A stretch of DNA of 64,000 bases from Sinorhizobium sp. 8-89. Its GTDB lineage: Bacteria; Pseudomonadota; Alphaproteobacteria; Rhizobiales; Rhizobiaceae. The stretch spans positions 1-64,000 of the forward strand of contig NZ_JASKLR010000018.1 in NCBI RefSeq assembly GCF_030124325.1, given 5' to 3'. Shown here piece by piece: positions 34,871 through 43,711 of the stretch (its first letter is position 1; every line of letters begins with the position of its first letter). Position numbers and translations under genes: made by a program. Under the pieces are notes generated by a model that had not been told where the DNA came from, ran no database searches, and worked only from the letters and a program-made list of their open reading frames with translations.

Positions 34871-37800
34871 ATGCTTTCGGGTTCTGTCATTTTTGCCTCG
34901 GCCGTCGCCTATCTGCTGCTGCTGTTCGCAGTCGCAAGCTATGGCGACCGGCGAGCCAGAAGAAGCAGCGCTGCCAGCAGGGGCAGACCGCTGGTCTATG
35001 CGCTCAGTCTCGCGATCTACTGCACTTCATGGACCTATTTCGGCGGTGTGGGGCTGGCGGCCGAACGCGGGCTCGAGTTCACCGGCATCTATATCGGTCC
35101 GATCCTGATGTTCACGCTCGGCATGCCGCTGGTCCGCCGCATTATCCAGCTCGCCAAGACCGAAAAGCTGACATCCGTCGCCGATTTCATGGCGGCACGT
35201 TACGGCAAGAACCCGGCCGTGGCGGCAATCGTGGCGCTGATTTCGCTGGTCGGGGCCATCCCTTACATCGCCCTGCAGCTCAAGGCAGTTTCGAGTTCGG
35301 TCGCCGCGATGATCGACACGAGCGACTACGGCATTGGCGCCGGGCAAACCTTCATCGACCTGCCTCTGCTCGTGACCCTTTTCCTCGCCTGCTTCGCGAT
35401 CGTTTTCGGAACGCGTCATACGGACGCGACCGAGCATCAGGACGGCTTGATCCTCGCGATTTCCATGGAATCGGTCGTGAAGCTCGTGGCGATGCTCACG
35501 ATCGGCGTCTACGTCGTCTTCGTCCTGTTCGACGGGCCCGCGAACCTATGGGCGCAAGCGCAGCAAAGTCCCGCGGTTCTCTCCGCCCTCGAATACCGCA
35601 CGCCACCGGCGCGATGGATCCTGCTGATCGTGCTCTCGGCCTTTGCAGTCATCATGCTGCCGCGGCAATTCCATGTGACCGTGGTCGAAAATCGTACCGA
35701 AAGCGAATTGCGCACCGCGGGCGTTCTCTTTCCGCTTTATCTCATCGCGATCAACCTCTTCGTGCTGCCGATCGCCATAGCAGGCATTCTGACCTTCTCA
35801 GGCTCAGGCGACGCAGACCTCTACTTGCTGAAGCTGCCGCTCGCCGGCGAAGTCCCCTTGCTCTCCCTGACGACCTTCATCGGCGGCTTTTCCGCGGCAA
35901 CCGCCATGGTCATCGTCGCGTCGGTGGCGCTGTCGATCATGATTTCCAATGATATCGTGATGCCGATCTTCCTGCGACGCAATCTCAGCCAGCGCGGCGG
36001 CATGCAGGAGAATGTCGCAGGCACGCTGCTCAATATCCGCCGCACCGCGATTTTCGTCGTCCTGCTGCTCGGCTATGGCTACTATCGCGCGGCCGATATC
36101 AGTGCGGGCCTCGCGTCGCTGGGGTTGCTCTCCTTCGTCGCCGTATCGCAGATGGCGCCTGCGCTTCTCGGCGGCCTCGTATGGCGCCAGGCGAATGCCC
36201 GCGGGGCAATCACCGGAATGGTCTGCGGCTTTCTCGTCTGGGCCTATCTGCTGTTCCTACCGAGCCTCGGCGGCCCCGACAATTCCCATGTCGCGACGAC
36301 GGTACTGAGTTTTCTTCTGCCGTTCACGGATCTCTTTTCGGGGCCGAATGCCGATCCTCTGGTCAATGCCACAGCATTGAGCCTTTTCGTCAACATGACA
36401 GCCTACGTGCTTGCGTCGCTGACCCGGACGCCAAAACCCCTGGAGCGCTTCCAGGCCGGCGTGTTCATCACCCGCCGTTCGCGCACGGAAGGAACGTTCC
36501 GCGGGCGCAAGACCAAGGTGACCGTACGCGACCTAAAGACCACAATCGCCCGCTACATGGGCGAAGAGCGGATGCAGCGCTCTTTCCATACCTACGAGCA
36601 GCAATCCGGCCGCTGGCTCGACGAAAATGCGTCCGCCGACATGGCGCTCATTCATTTCTCGGAACAATTGCTCGGCAGCGCCATCGGTTCATCCTCGGCC
36701 CGTCTCGTGCTTTCGCTCGTGCTGCAGCGGATGGACGACGCGTCCTCTGACACCGCCTGGCTGCTCGACCAGGCGAGCGAGGCCCTGCAATACAATCAGG
36801 ATATGTTGCAAACGGCACTCTCGCAGATGGATCAGGGCATCGCGGTCTTCGACAATGCCAACAACCTGATCATCTGGAACCGCCGCTTCAGACAATTGCT
36901 CGACCTACCCGAAGCCGCAGGCCAGGTCGGCTTCCCGCTCGCTGATATCGTCGAGATCCTGACGAGGCGTGGCGACATCCGCAAGGATCAGGAGAAGGCA
37001 TTGGTCGCCAACTTCCTGACGCTCGACAAGCCCTTTCTGCTCGAACTCGCCAACGGCGAACGCATCATCGAAGTCAGAACCAATGCCATGCCGGACAAGG
37101 GCATCGTCACGACCTATACCGACATCACGCAGCGCGTGGCAGCTGACATGGCGCTGAAACAAGCCAACGAAACGCTCGAACTGCGCGTAACCGAACGGAC
37201 GGGAGAGCTGACACGGGTCAACCGCGAGCTCGCCGAAGCTCAGGCGGCAGCGGAGGAAGCCAATATCGGCAAGACCCGCTTCTTCGCCGCCGCCGGACAT
37301 GACATCCTGCAGCCATTGAATGCGGCGCGACTTTATTCGTCGTCGCTCGTCGAGCGGCTCGGCGATTCCGACAACAGCACGCTCGTCCAGAACATCGATT
37401 CCTCGCTGGAATCGGTGGAAGCCATTCTCGGCGCGGTGCTTGATATTTCCCGGCTCGACACAGGCGCGATGAAGCCGCGCCTGCAATCCGTGCCGCTCAA
37501 CGAATTGCTCCGGCGTATCGAGACGGATTTCGCTCCGATGGCACGGGCGAAGGGTCTCGAACTCATCGTCATGCCGACATCCCTGGTCGTGCGCAGCGAT
37601 CCGAATCTTCTGCGGCGCGTGGTCCAGAACCTCGTCTCGAACGCCATCAAATACACGCTGAAGGGAAAGGTGCTCGTCGGCGTGCGGCGCCGTGGGAGGG
37701 CCGCGACGATCGAGGTGCTCGATTCCGGCATCGGCATTCCACCCTCGAAATTTCGCACCGTCTTCAAGGAGTTCGCACGCCTCGACGAGGGAGCGCGTAC

Positions 37801-38377
37801 CGCGTCAGGGCTCGGGCTCGGACTCTCGATCGTCGATCGCATTTCGCGCGTCCTCAACCATCCCGTCAACCTTCAGTCGAAGCACGGAAATGGCACCGGC
37901 TTCAAGGTCACGGTGCCGCTCGAAGCAGGCGTCAGCGAACGCGCGAAACCCAAAGATGTTGCGACCGCGAAGACGAATGACGCCCTGGCCGGCCTGAGCA
38001 TCATCTGCATCGACAACGAGCCGAAGATTCTCGACGGAATGGCGCTGCTGCTTGGCGGCTGGGGCTGCACGGTCACCACGGTGGAATCGCTTGCCGGCTG
38101 TTCGGCTATGAGACCCGACGGTCAGGCGAAGAGGCCCGATGCAATCATCGCCGATTATCATCTCGGTGACGGCACCGGCATCGAAGCGATTGCCCGCATC
38201 CGTGCGTTTTGGGGGGAAAGCATTCCAGCGCTGCTGGTGACGGCCGACCGCTCGCCCGAGGTACGCGGCGCCGCCGAACGCGACGGGGTCACTCTGCAAA
38301 ACAAGCCCGTACGTCCGGCTGCCATGCGCGCATGGTTGACCCAGCTCTCCATAGCGGGAAAGGCCGCTGCGGAATAG
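34871..38377 (+). CDS. CrbS/MxtR-like hybrid histidine kinase with Na+/solute symporter domain
   Basis: A 1168-residue membrane sensor. Residues 1-510 form about 13 helices of a sodium/solute symporter (SLC5) fold; a PAS domain follows (about 645-760), then a coiled coil, HisKA with phospho-acceptor H810 (AAAGHDILQPLNAAR), HATPase (NLVSNAIKYT, DSGIGIP, GLGLGLSIVDR) and a C-terminal receiver with D1095 (IIADYHLGDG). This exact layout is that of CrbS/MxtR kinases, which with a LuxR-type regulator control acetyl-CoA synthetase and acetate use. Start ATG 34871 follows GGAGGAG. The likely partner regulator lies convergently 200 bp downstream, past a repeat. Acetate as signal is inference from the family. 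Confidence 0.88.
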   Translation: MLSGSVIFASAVAYLLLLFAVASYGDRRARRSSAASRGRPLVYALSLAIYCTSWTYFGGVGLAAERGLEFTGIYIGPILMFTLGMPLVRRIIQLAKTEKLTSVADFMAARYGKNPAVAAIVALISLVGAIPYIALQLKAVSSSVAAMIDTSDYGIGAGQTFIDLPLLVTLFLACFAIVFGTRHTDATEHQDGLILAISMESVVKLVAMLTIGVYVVFVLFDGPANLWAQAQQSPAVLSALEYRTPPARWILLIVLSAFAVIMLPRQFHVTVVENRTESELRTAGVLFPLYLIAINLFVLPIAIAGILTFSGSGDADLYLLKLPLAGEVPLLSLTTFIGGFSAATAMVIVASVALSIMISNDIVMPIFLRRNLSQRGGMQENVAGTLLNIRRTAIFVVLLLGYGYYRAADISAGLASLGLLSFVAVSQMAPALLGGLVWRQANARGAITGMVCGFLVWAYLLFLPSLGGPDNSHVATTVLSFLLPFTDLFSGPNADPLVNATALSLFVNMTAYVLASLTRTPKPLERFQAGVFITRRSRTEGTFRGRKTKVTVRDLKTTIARYMGEERMQRSFHTYEQQSGRWLDENASADMALIHFSEQLLGSAIGSSSARLVLSLVLQRMDDASSDTAWLLDQASEALQYNQDMLQTALSQMDQGIAVFDNANNLIIWNRRFRQLLDLPEAAGQVGFPLADIVEILTRRGDIRKDQEKALVANFLTLDKPFLLELANGERIIEVRTNAMPDKGIVTTYTDITQRVAADMALKQANETLELRVTERTGELTRVNRELAEAQAAAEEANIGKTRFFAAAGHDILQPLNAARLYSSSLVERLGDSDNSTLVQNIDSSLESVEAILGAVLDISRLDTGAMKPRLQSVPLNELLRRIETDFAPMARAKGLELIVMPTSLVVRSDPNLLRRVVQNLVSNAIKYTLKGKVLVGVRRRGRAATIEVLDSGIGIPPSKFRTVFKEFARLDEGARTASGLGLGLSIVDRISRVLNHPVNLQSKHGNGTGFKVTVPLEAGVSERAKPKDVATAKTNDALAGLSIICIDNEPKILDGMALLLGGWGCTVTTVESLAGCSAMRPDGQAKRPDAIIADYHLGDGTGIEAIARIRAFWGESIPALLVTADRSPEVRGAAERDGVTLQNKPVRPAAMRAWLTQLSIAGKAAAE

Positions 38378-38410
38378 CGGCGCTATTTGGCCGAACAAAC
38401 CGCGTGCAAT

Positions 38411-38532
38411 CGCCCCTCACCCTAACCCTCTCCCCGCAAGCGAGGAGAGGGGACTGGGAGGTTCGGTGGTTGCCGCGAGTCTCCTTCGCTCCGCGAGCGG
38501 GGAGAAGGTGGCCGGCAGGCCGGATGAGGGGC
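38411..38532. repeat. REP-like palindromic repeat between kinase and regulator
   Basis: Ends are inverted (cgcccctca at 38411 and tgaggggcg at 38524-38532) and internal CTCCCCGC/GCGGGGAG segments pair, so the whole 122 bp can fold. It begins with the CCCTCACCCTAACCCTCTCC block common in alphaproteobacterial intergenic repeats. It sits between two convergent genes and may help terminate both. Confidence 0.75.
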
Positions 38533-38577
38533 GGATACCGCTCACATTTTCCGAGATTTTACCGACGAAGCGCCAAA

Positions 38578-39225
38578 TCAGGCAGCCGCCACCGTGCCTA
38601 TCTTCGACAGCTGGATGACGGCCTGCGTGCGGCTGTCCACGTTGAGTTTCAGCAGGATCGCTGAAACATGGGCCTTGATCGTCGCCTCCGAGACGCCGAG
38701 CTCGTAGGCAATCTGCTTGTTGAGCAGCCCCTCGGCAAGCATGCTGAGCACCCGCGACTGCTGCGGGGTCAGCGTCTGCAGCCGATGCAGGAGATCGGCC
38801 ACTTCCGGCTCGTATTCCTGATTCTGGTCGTAATCCGCCGGCACGAAGACTTCGCCGGCGATCACTTTCGTGATGCCCTGGCGAATTTCGTCGATGCCCG
38901 CGGATTTGGAAAGGAACCCGGCAGCACCTAGATCGATCGCACGATGAATCGTCGCGTGATCGTCGTGGGCCGAGACAATCATCACCGGGAGGCTCGGAAA
39001 CTCCGCCCGCAATGCAATGAGACCCGAAAGACCGCTGACGCCCGGCATCGTCAGATCCAGCAGCATCAGGTCGGCGTCCGGGTGATCCGCCGCAGCCTTG
39101 CGGGCGGCCGCGAAGTCACCGGCTTCGACTATGCCCGGAGCATCGGCCATGCCGCTCAGCGCCTGGCGCATTGCACCACGAAAAAGGGGGTGGTCATCGG
39201 CGATGATGATGGTCATTTCCGGCAT
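38578..39225 (-). CDS. LuxR/NarL-type response regulator (CrbR-like)
   Basis: A 215-residue response regulator. Receiver domain with acidic pair D10/D11, phosphorylation site D57 (LMLLDLTMPG), followed by a short linker and a LuxR-type helix-turn-helix (LTPQQSRVLSMLAEGLLNKQIAYELGVSEATIKAHV). Start ATG 39225 has GGGAGG/GGAG about 7 bp upstream. It matches in size and domain makeup the CrbR/ErdR regulators that partner with symporter-type kinases, and such a kinase is the convergent neighbour. Expected target would be an acetyl-CoA synthetase promoter elsewhere in the genome; not visible here. Confidence 0.87.
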   Translation of the reverse strand: MPEMTIIIADDHPLFRGAMRQALSGMADAPGIVEAGDFAAARKAAADHPDADLMLLDLTMPGVSGLSGLIALRAEFPSLPVMIVSAHDDHATIHRAIDLGAAGFLSKSAGIDEIRQGITKVIAGEVFVPADYDQNQEYEPEVADLLHRLQTLTPQQSRVLSMLAEGLLNKQIAYELGVSEATIKAHVSAILLKLNVDSRTQAVIQLSKIGTVAAA

Positions 39226-39313
39226 TGGATGCTCCCTCCCAAGAGCCTCGGCACGGACCCCGCGCATCCTCCAACGCGCCGGATCGCGTCTCAATGCTTC
39301 GTTCCGGTGCCCG

Positions 39314-39748
39314 TCAGGTCTTTTGCGGTACTTCGGTTCCCTCGCTGGAACCGTCTCCGCTCCCTTCGAGATCCTTCACGATCTCCATGAACTTGCGCAT
39401 CATTCTTTCCATGATGCTCATCGTCCGGTCAATCTCTTCGTCGCTCGGAAGAGCCGGTTTCATCGCAGTTTCACCGCTTTTGACGGCCTTTTCCAATGCC
39501 TCGACGCGTTTGGTCAAAAGATCGATCTCCCGCTCGAAGGCCGCCCGCTCATCGGCCGCCATCCGGCAGACGAGTTCGCCGTCCTTTTCCCGGCACAGCG
39601 TGACCTCGCCCGTCTCAGTGTCGAGTCGTGCGATGCCGGTGTCCGATTTCTGCATGCTGTAGCGTCCGGGAAGCACCTCCTGCGTGTACGCCGACGCGAC
39701 CCAGCCGAGCGTCAAGCCCATCGCCAGTGCCACAACTACCTTCCTCAT
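39314..39748 (-). CDS. Hypothetical exported coiled-coil protein, 144 aa
   Basis: Begins MRKVVVALAMGLTLGWVASAYTQE, a clear signal peptide. The mature part starts with a small strand-rich segment with two cysteines (VTLCREKDGELVC), then a charged heptad-like stretch (FEREIDLLTKRVEALEKAVKSG) and an acidic/serine tail. Probably periplasmic. ATG 39748 has GGAGTGG upstream. It lies 88 bp upstream of the response regulator on the same strand. Function unknown. Confidence 0.75.
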   Translation of the reverse strand: MRKVVVALAMGLTLGWVASAYTQEVLPGRYSMQKSDTGIARLDTETGEVTLCREKDGELVCRMAADERAAFEREIDLLTKRVEALEKAVKSGETAMKPALPSDEEIDRTMSIMERMMRKFMEIVKDLEGSGDGSSEGTEVPQKT

Positions 39749-39853
39749 GACAGCCACTCCATTGGATGCTGCGGAAATCCGCCTTCCGTGGTGGACAAGC
39801 GCCAATATTTGCGGCAAGGCCACGATTGGGTTTCACGACGGACAAGCGGGCAC

Positions 39854-40201
39854 ATGAACGCCATTATATACAAGATCGTTCCGGCACTTCTATGGCAGGA
39901 GGCGCGGCGGGCAGGAAAGTTCACGGGGGCACCCGTCGACCTCGCCGATGGCTTCATCCATTTTTCGACCGGGGACCAGGTCGTCGAAACGGCCGCAAGG
40001 CACTTCGAAGGTCAGGACGGCCTACTGCTCATCGCCATCGACGGCGCCGCCCTTGGCGAAAAGCTTGTCTACGAACCTTCGCGCGGCGGCGCACTGTTTC
40101 CGCATCTCTACGGGCCGCTCCCGCTCGATGCGGTAATCTGGGAGAGGCCCTTACCATTGGGTGCCGACGGCCTCCACGTCTTTCCCGAGCTCGCACCATG
40201 A
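39854..40201 (+). CDS. DUF952 family protein
   Basis: A 115-residue cytoplasmic protein of the DUF952 type, recognisable from the start IIYKIVPALLWQEA, the FIHFSTGDQVVETAARHF block and the LLLIAID...LVYEPSRGGALFPHLYG core. The family has no agreed biochemical role. It overlaps pyrD by 4 bp (ATGA), and this DUF952-pyrD order is common in rhizobia, suggesting cotranscription. Confidence 0.85.
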   Translation: MNAIIYKIVPALLWQEARRAGKFTGAPVDLADGFIHFSTGDQVVETAARHFEGQDGLLLIAIDGAALGEKLVYEPSRGGALFPHLYGPLPLDAVIWERPLPLGADGLHVFPELAP

Positions 40202-41286
40202 TCGACGCCCTGAAATTCCTCTCGCGCAGCGGCCTGTTTCTTGTCGATCCGGAAACCGCGCACGGTCTATCGATCAAGGCACTCAAGAGCGGGCTCGTGC
40301 CGAGTTGCGCGGCGCCGGCCGATCCGCGCGTCAGCCAGGAAATCGCCGGCCTCACCTTCCCGAACCCGATCGGCATGGCGGCCGGATACGACAAGAATGC
40401 CGAGGTGCCGGAGGCTCTCCTGAAGATCGGCTTCGGCTTCACCGAGATCGGTACGGTCACGCCGCGACCACAGCCCGGCAACGACAAGCCGCGCATGTTC
40501 CGGCTCGTCGAAGATAACGCCGTCATCAACCGGCTCGGATTCAACAATGAAGGCCATGGTGCCGCGCTTGCGCGCCTTCAAGGCTGTTCGCGTCAGGCGC
40601 TGATCGGCGTCAATATCGGCGCCAACAAGGATAGTGCAGATCGCATCGCCGACTATGTCACGGGGATCCGGACCTTCTATCCGGTCGCACGCTACTTCAC
40701 TGCAAACATCTCCTCGCCGAACACACCCGGTCTTCGCGACCTTCAGGCACGCGAAAGCCTGGCAGCACTGCTTTCGGCCGTGCTTACGGCCCGCGACGAG
40801 GAAGCGAAGAAGAGCTCGAAACGGATCCCCGTGTTCCTGAAAATCGCGCCCGACCTCACCGAAGAAGGGATGGACGACATCGCGGCGGAGGTGCTGGCGC
40901 ACGGTCTAGACGGCCTGATCGTTTCCAACACCACGCTGGCGCGCGACGGCCTGAAGGATCAGCGGCAGGCCGGAGAAGCGGGCGGGCTTTCCGGCAAGCC
41001 GCTCTTCGAGAAATCGACGGCAGTGCTCGCGCGGATGCGCAAGCGCGTCGGCCCTGCCTTGCCGATCATCGGCGTCGGCGGTGTCCACTCGGCGGAAACC
41101 GCAGCGGAGAAAATCCGAGCCGGCGCCGATCTCGTCCAACTCTATTCCTGCATGGTCTATGAGGGGCCGGGGCTGCCGGGCCGGATCGTGCGCGGCCTAT
41201 CCGCACTCTGCGATCGCGAGAAGCTTGCATCGATCCGCGACATCCGCGACAGCCGGCTCGGCTACTGGGTCGCGCGAAACGCCTGA
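40198..41286 (+). CDS. pyrD: Dihydroorotate dehydrogenase (quinone), class 2
   Basis: A 362-residue FMN enzyme oxidising dihydroorotate to orotate in pyrimidine synthesis and passing electrons to quinone at the inner membrane. An N-terminal amphipathic helix (FLSRSGLFLVDPETAHGLSIKAL) docks to the membrane. The active-site serine is in NISSPNTPGLRDL, which marks class 2; FMN contacts include GFGFTEIGTVTPRPQPGN and the C-terminal PIIGVGGV. The ATG overlaps the DUF952 stop. Its last 25 bp overlap the 3' end of the convergent MATE gene, an unusually tight arrangement. Confidence 0.95.
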   Translation: MIDALKFLSRSGLFLVDPETAHGLSIKALKSGLVPSCAAPADPRVSQEIAGLTFPNPIGMAAGYDKNAEVPEALLKIGFGFTEIGTVTPRPQPGNDKPRMFRLVEDNAVINRLGFNNEGHGAALARLQGCSRQALIGVNIGANKDSADRIADYVTGIRTFYPVARYFTANISSPNTPGLRDLQARESLAALLSAVLTARDEEAKKSSKRIPVFLKIAPDLTEEGMDDIAAEVLAHGLDGLIVSNTTLARDGLKDQRQAGEAGGLSGKPLFEKSTAVLARMRKRVGPALPIIGVGGVHSAETAAEKIRAGADLVQLYSCMVYEGPGLPGRIVRGLSALCDREKLASIRDIRDSRLGYWVARNA

Positions 41287-42629
41287 GCGGCCCGGCGCGG
41301 CACGAGGATCAGCAGGAACACGCCGCGCAGGAGCAGGAACAGGTTCAGCCCTGCCCAGAGCCCGTGATTGCCGAAGACCGGGATCAGAACGGCAAGCGCG
41401 ATTGCATAACCGATGAAGGCCGCCAGCATCATGTTGCGCATGTCGCGCGACCAGGTGGCGCCGATGAAGACGCCATCCATCAGAAAGGCGAGCGCGCCGG
41501 TCAGCGCCGTCATCGCCGCCCAGGGCATGTACTCGTAAGCCACGGCACGCACATCCGGCGCGGTCGTCAGAACGTCGACAAGGTCATCGCCGAAGAGCAG
41601 GAAGGCGAGAGTCGTCAGTGCGGCGAGCCCCAGCGACCAAAGCGCAGTCATCCGCAAGGCGCGGTCGAAGGCCGGACGGTATCCGGCGCCGATCGATCGC
41701 CCGGTAAGCTGCTCGGCGGCATTGGCGAGGCCGTCGAGGTAGTATCCGGCAACCAGGAAGATCGTCATCAGCACGGCGTTGGCGGCGAGCGTCACAGGCC
41801 CGAACGACGTGCCGATCCGGGTCATCAGCGTGAAGGCGGCAAGCAATACGAAGGAGCGGATCATGATGTCCCGGTTCAGACCGAACATCGGCTTCAGCCG
41901 CTCGCGGGCGAAGATCGTCCGCCAGTCCGGCGCATCGCGCCGGTCAAATCGTCCATAGACGATCGCAAAGCCGACGAGTGCGCCGATGACTTCGCCGGTC
42001 ACGGTCGCCAGCGCCACGCCCGTCACACCCCAGCCGAGGATGAGACCGAACAGGATGGCCAGCACGATGTTAATGCCGTTGATGAGCGTCTGCAGCAGGA
42101 GACCGATCGAGCCCTCGCCGCGCCCGAGCACGAAACCAAGGATTGCATAGTTGGCGAGCGCCGCCGGCCCGGACAGGATCCGATAGAAGAAATAGGTGCG
42201 CGTGACGGCTTCGACCTCGGCGCCGGGGGCCATCAGCCACAGACCGGCGGAAAATAGCAAAGGCGAGAGCACGACGATGGCGACGCCGGAAAAAAGCGCG
42301 ATCACCAGCGAACGCCAGAAGACCGCCTGTTGCTCCCGCCTGTCCCCGCGGCCATAGGCCTGGGCGACGAGACCCGTGGTCGAGGCCCGGAGGAAGTTGA
42401 AGGTCGTGAAGATCAGATCGAACATCACGGCGCCGACCGCGAGGCCTGCGAGCAGATCCGCCCGGCCGAGGCGGCCGACCACGGCGGTGTCGACAAGCCC
42501 AAGCAGCGGTGTCGTCAGAAACCCCAACGTCATCGGCAATGCGATCGAGAAGATCAGCCGATTGGTGACATGAAACGGGCCGGCTTCGCTGGCGTGCGCG
42601 TCGCGTTCGAGGGTTTCCGTGGCGGCCAT
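41262..42629 (-). CDS. MATE family multidrug/metabolite efflux protein
   Basis: A 455-residue, 12-helix exporter of the MATE (DinF/NorM) family, driven by Na+ or H+. The N-terminal MATE signature PMTLGFLTTPLLGLVDTAVVGRLG is followed by the second-half repeat starting near residue 225. I chose ATG 42629 (MAATETLERD), with AGGA about 8 bp upstream, over upstream frames inside a repeat element. The substrate cannot be predicted. The upstream region is occupied by a family C repeat, and the 3' end overlaps pyrD. Confidence 0.9.
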   Translation of the reverse strand: MAATETLERDAHASEAGPFHVTNRLIFSIALPMTLGFLTTPLLGLVDTAVVGRLGRADLLAGLAVGAVMFDLIFTTFNFLRASTTGLVAQAYGRGDRREQQAVFWRSLVIALFSGVAIVVLSPLLFSAGLWLMAPGAEVEAVTRTYFFYRILSGPAALANYAILGFVLGRGEGSIGLLLQTLINGINIVLAILFGLILGWGVTGVALATVTGEVIGALVGFAIVYGRFDRRDAPDWRTIFARERLKPMFGLNRDIMIRSFVLLAAFTLMTRIGTSFGPVTLAANAVLMTIFLVAGYYLDGLANAAEQLTGRSIGAGYRPAFDRALRMTALWSLGLAALTTLAFLLFGDDLVDVLTTAPDVRAVAYEYMPWAAMTALTGALAFLMDGVFIGATWSRDMRNMMLAAFIGYAIALAVLIPVFGNHGLWAGLNLFLLLRGVFLLILVPRRAAQAFRATQ

Positions 42630-42637
42630 CGTCAAAT

Positions 42638-42758
42638 TCCTGGAGCGGGATGAGGAAAACAGTGTGCGGTTTTCCGCCCGCATCCCGCTCTAACTCATTA
42701 GAATCGATCACGCTTATTATTTTGGGCAATTCGACCCAAAATCATCGTGATCTTGTGG
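42638..42758 (+). repeat. Intergenic repeat, family C (copy 2), upstream of MATE gene
   Basis: CTGGAGCGGGATGAGG, GGTTTTCCGCCCGCATCCCGCTCTA with internal pairing (gagcgggatg/catcccgctc), then ttttgggcaattcgacccaaaa hairpin-like and ATCATCGTGATC. Inverted near-identical copy at 33811-33931, partial copy at 59373-59435. Confidence 0.75.
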
Positions 42759-42791
42759 GCGGCTTCCGAACCGCCCATAAGAGGGATCAAG

Positions 42792-43295
42792 TCAGCCGGA
42801 GAGCACCATGGCCCAATACGGGCGGTTTCCGGAAGCGGTATTCTGCGCCACCGCAACACCGAGGCCATGGTAGCCGCCGAGCATGTTTTCGAGATGCTTC
42901 GGAGAACGGAACCAGGCTTGATAGGCACTCTCCGCATCATCCTGGCCCATGGCGATATTTTCCGCGGCCGGGAGCGTAACGCCCTGCCCCTTCATCCGGT
43001 CGTAGAAATTGTCGCGCCAGCCGATGTTGTGCTGCATCTTGCCGACCCGGGCCATGCGTGCTGCCTGGTTCAATGCCGCGACCGAGGCGACGGGATCGTG
43101 AACGAGCGACGCCAACCCGCGATCCTTCCGCAAGGTGTTGACGTAGCCAAGCGTCGCTCCCGTCTGGTCGCTTCCGCTGCCTTCGTCGGGAGAAAGCAGG
43201 TTTGATGTCGTGCAGCCGGCAAGCACGCCGAGTGAAAGGAAACCGCCAGCCCGCAACAGGACGCGCCTGCGGATGAAGAACTGCTGATGCTGCAT
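42792..43295 (-). CDS. CAP/SCP-domain lipoprotein
   Basis: A 167-residue protein with a lipoprotein signal: positively charged start (FIRRRVLLRAGG), hydrophobic core and lipobox LGVLAGC. The rest is a CAP (SCP/PR1) domain: LGYVNTLRKDRGLASLVHDP, ARVGKMQHNI, AAENIAMGQDD, WFRSPKHLENMLGGYHGLGVAV. Bacterial members are cell-envelope proteins of mostly unknown role. It is 3 bp downstream of the small membrane protein gene on the same strand, probably one transcript. Confidence 0.85.
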   Translation of the reverse strand: MQHQQFFIRRRVLLRAGGFLSLGVLAGCTTSNLLSPDEGSGSDQTGATLGYVNTLRKDRGLASLVHDPVASVAALNQAARMARVGKMQHNIGWRDNFYDRMKGQGVTLPAAENIAMGQDDAESAYQAWFRSPKHLENMLGGYHGLGVAVAQNTASGNRPYWAMVLSG

Positions 43296-43298
43296 GCT

Positions 43299-43565
43299 TT
43301 ACCGTCGATAGCTCAAAACACGGAGAATGAGGAAGGCAGGAATGACGATTGCCGCGCCGAGCAAAAGATAGTCGCCGACTCTACCGAGGGCTGCGAAACC
43401 CGAGCGCCAGAGGTCGAGCAGGAAATTGCGAATGCTGAAATAGATGTCGACCGGATACCAATCGAACAGGGTCATGACGAAACCGACCAGGATCGACACG
43501 ACGACGAGCTTGACCAGCACACGCAGGGGCGTGTCACCCAGAAACTTGTTAATTCCGTCCGACAT
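43299..43565 (-). CDS. Small inner-membrane protein, DUF6460-like, 88 aa
   Basis: An 88-residue protein with two membrane helices (LVKLVVVSILVGFVMTLFDW and YLLLGAAIVIPAFLILRVLSY) joined by a loop rich in aromatic residues. It resembles the alphaproteobacterial family called DUF6460; I am fairly but not fully sure of that name. First gene of a two-gene unit with the CAP lipoprotein. Confidence 0.75.
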   Translation of the reverse strand: MSDGINKFLGDTPLRVLVKLVVVSILVGFVMTLFDWYPVDIYFSIRNFLLDLWRSGFAALGRVGDYLLLGAAIVIPAFLILRVLSYRR

Positions 43566-43711
43566 CGGCGAATATTCTCCAGTTTCCCTTCACATAAGCC
43601 GCCGTCATCGGGGCTGCAAGGCGCAAGAGAAAGCGAGCTGCGCCGTCTTTCAGATTCCGCTTGTATTTTGCCTTATCCGGCGTCAGAAGCGTCCATCGCA
43701 ACCACGCCGTC

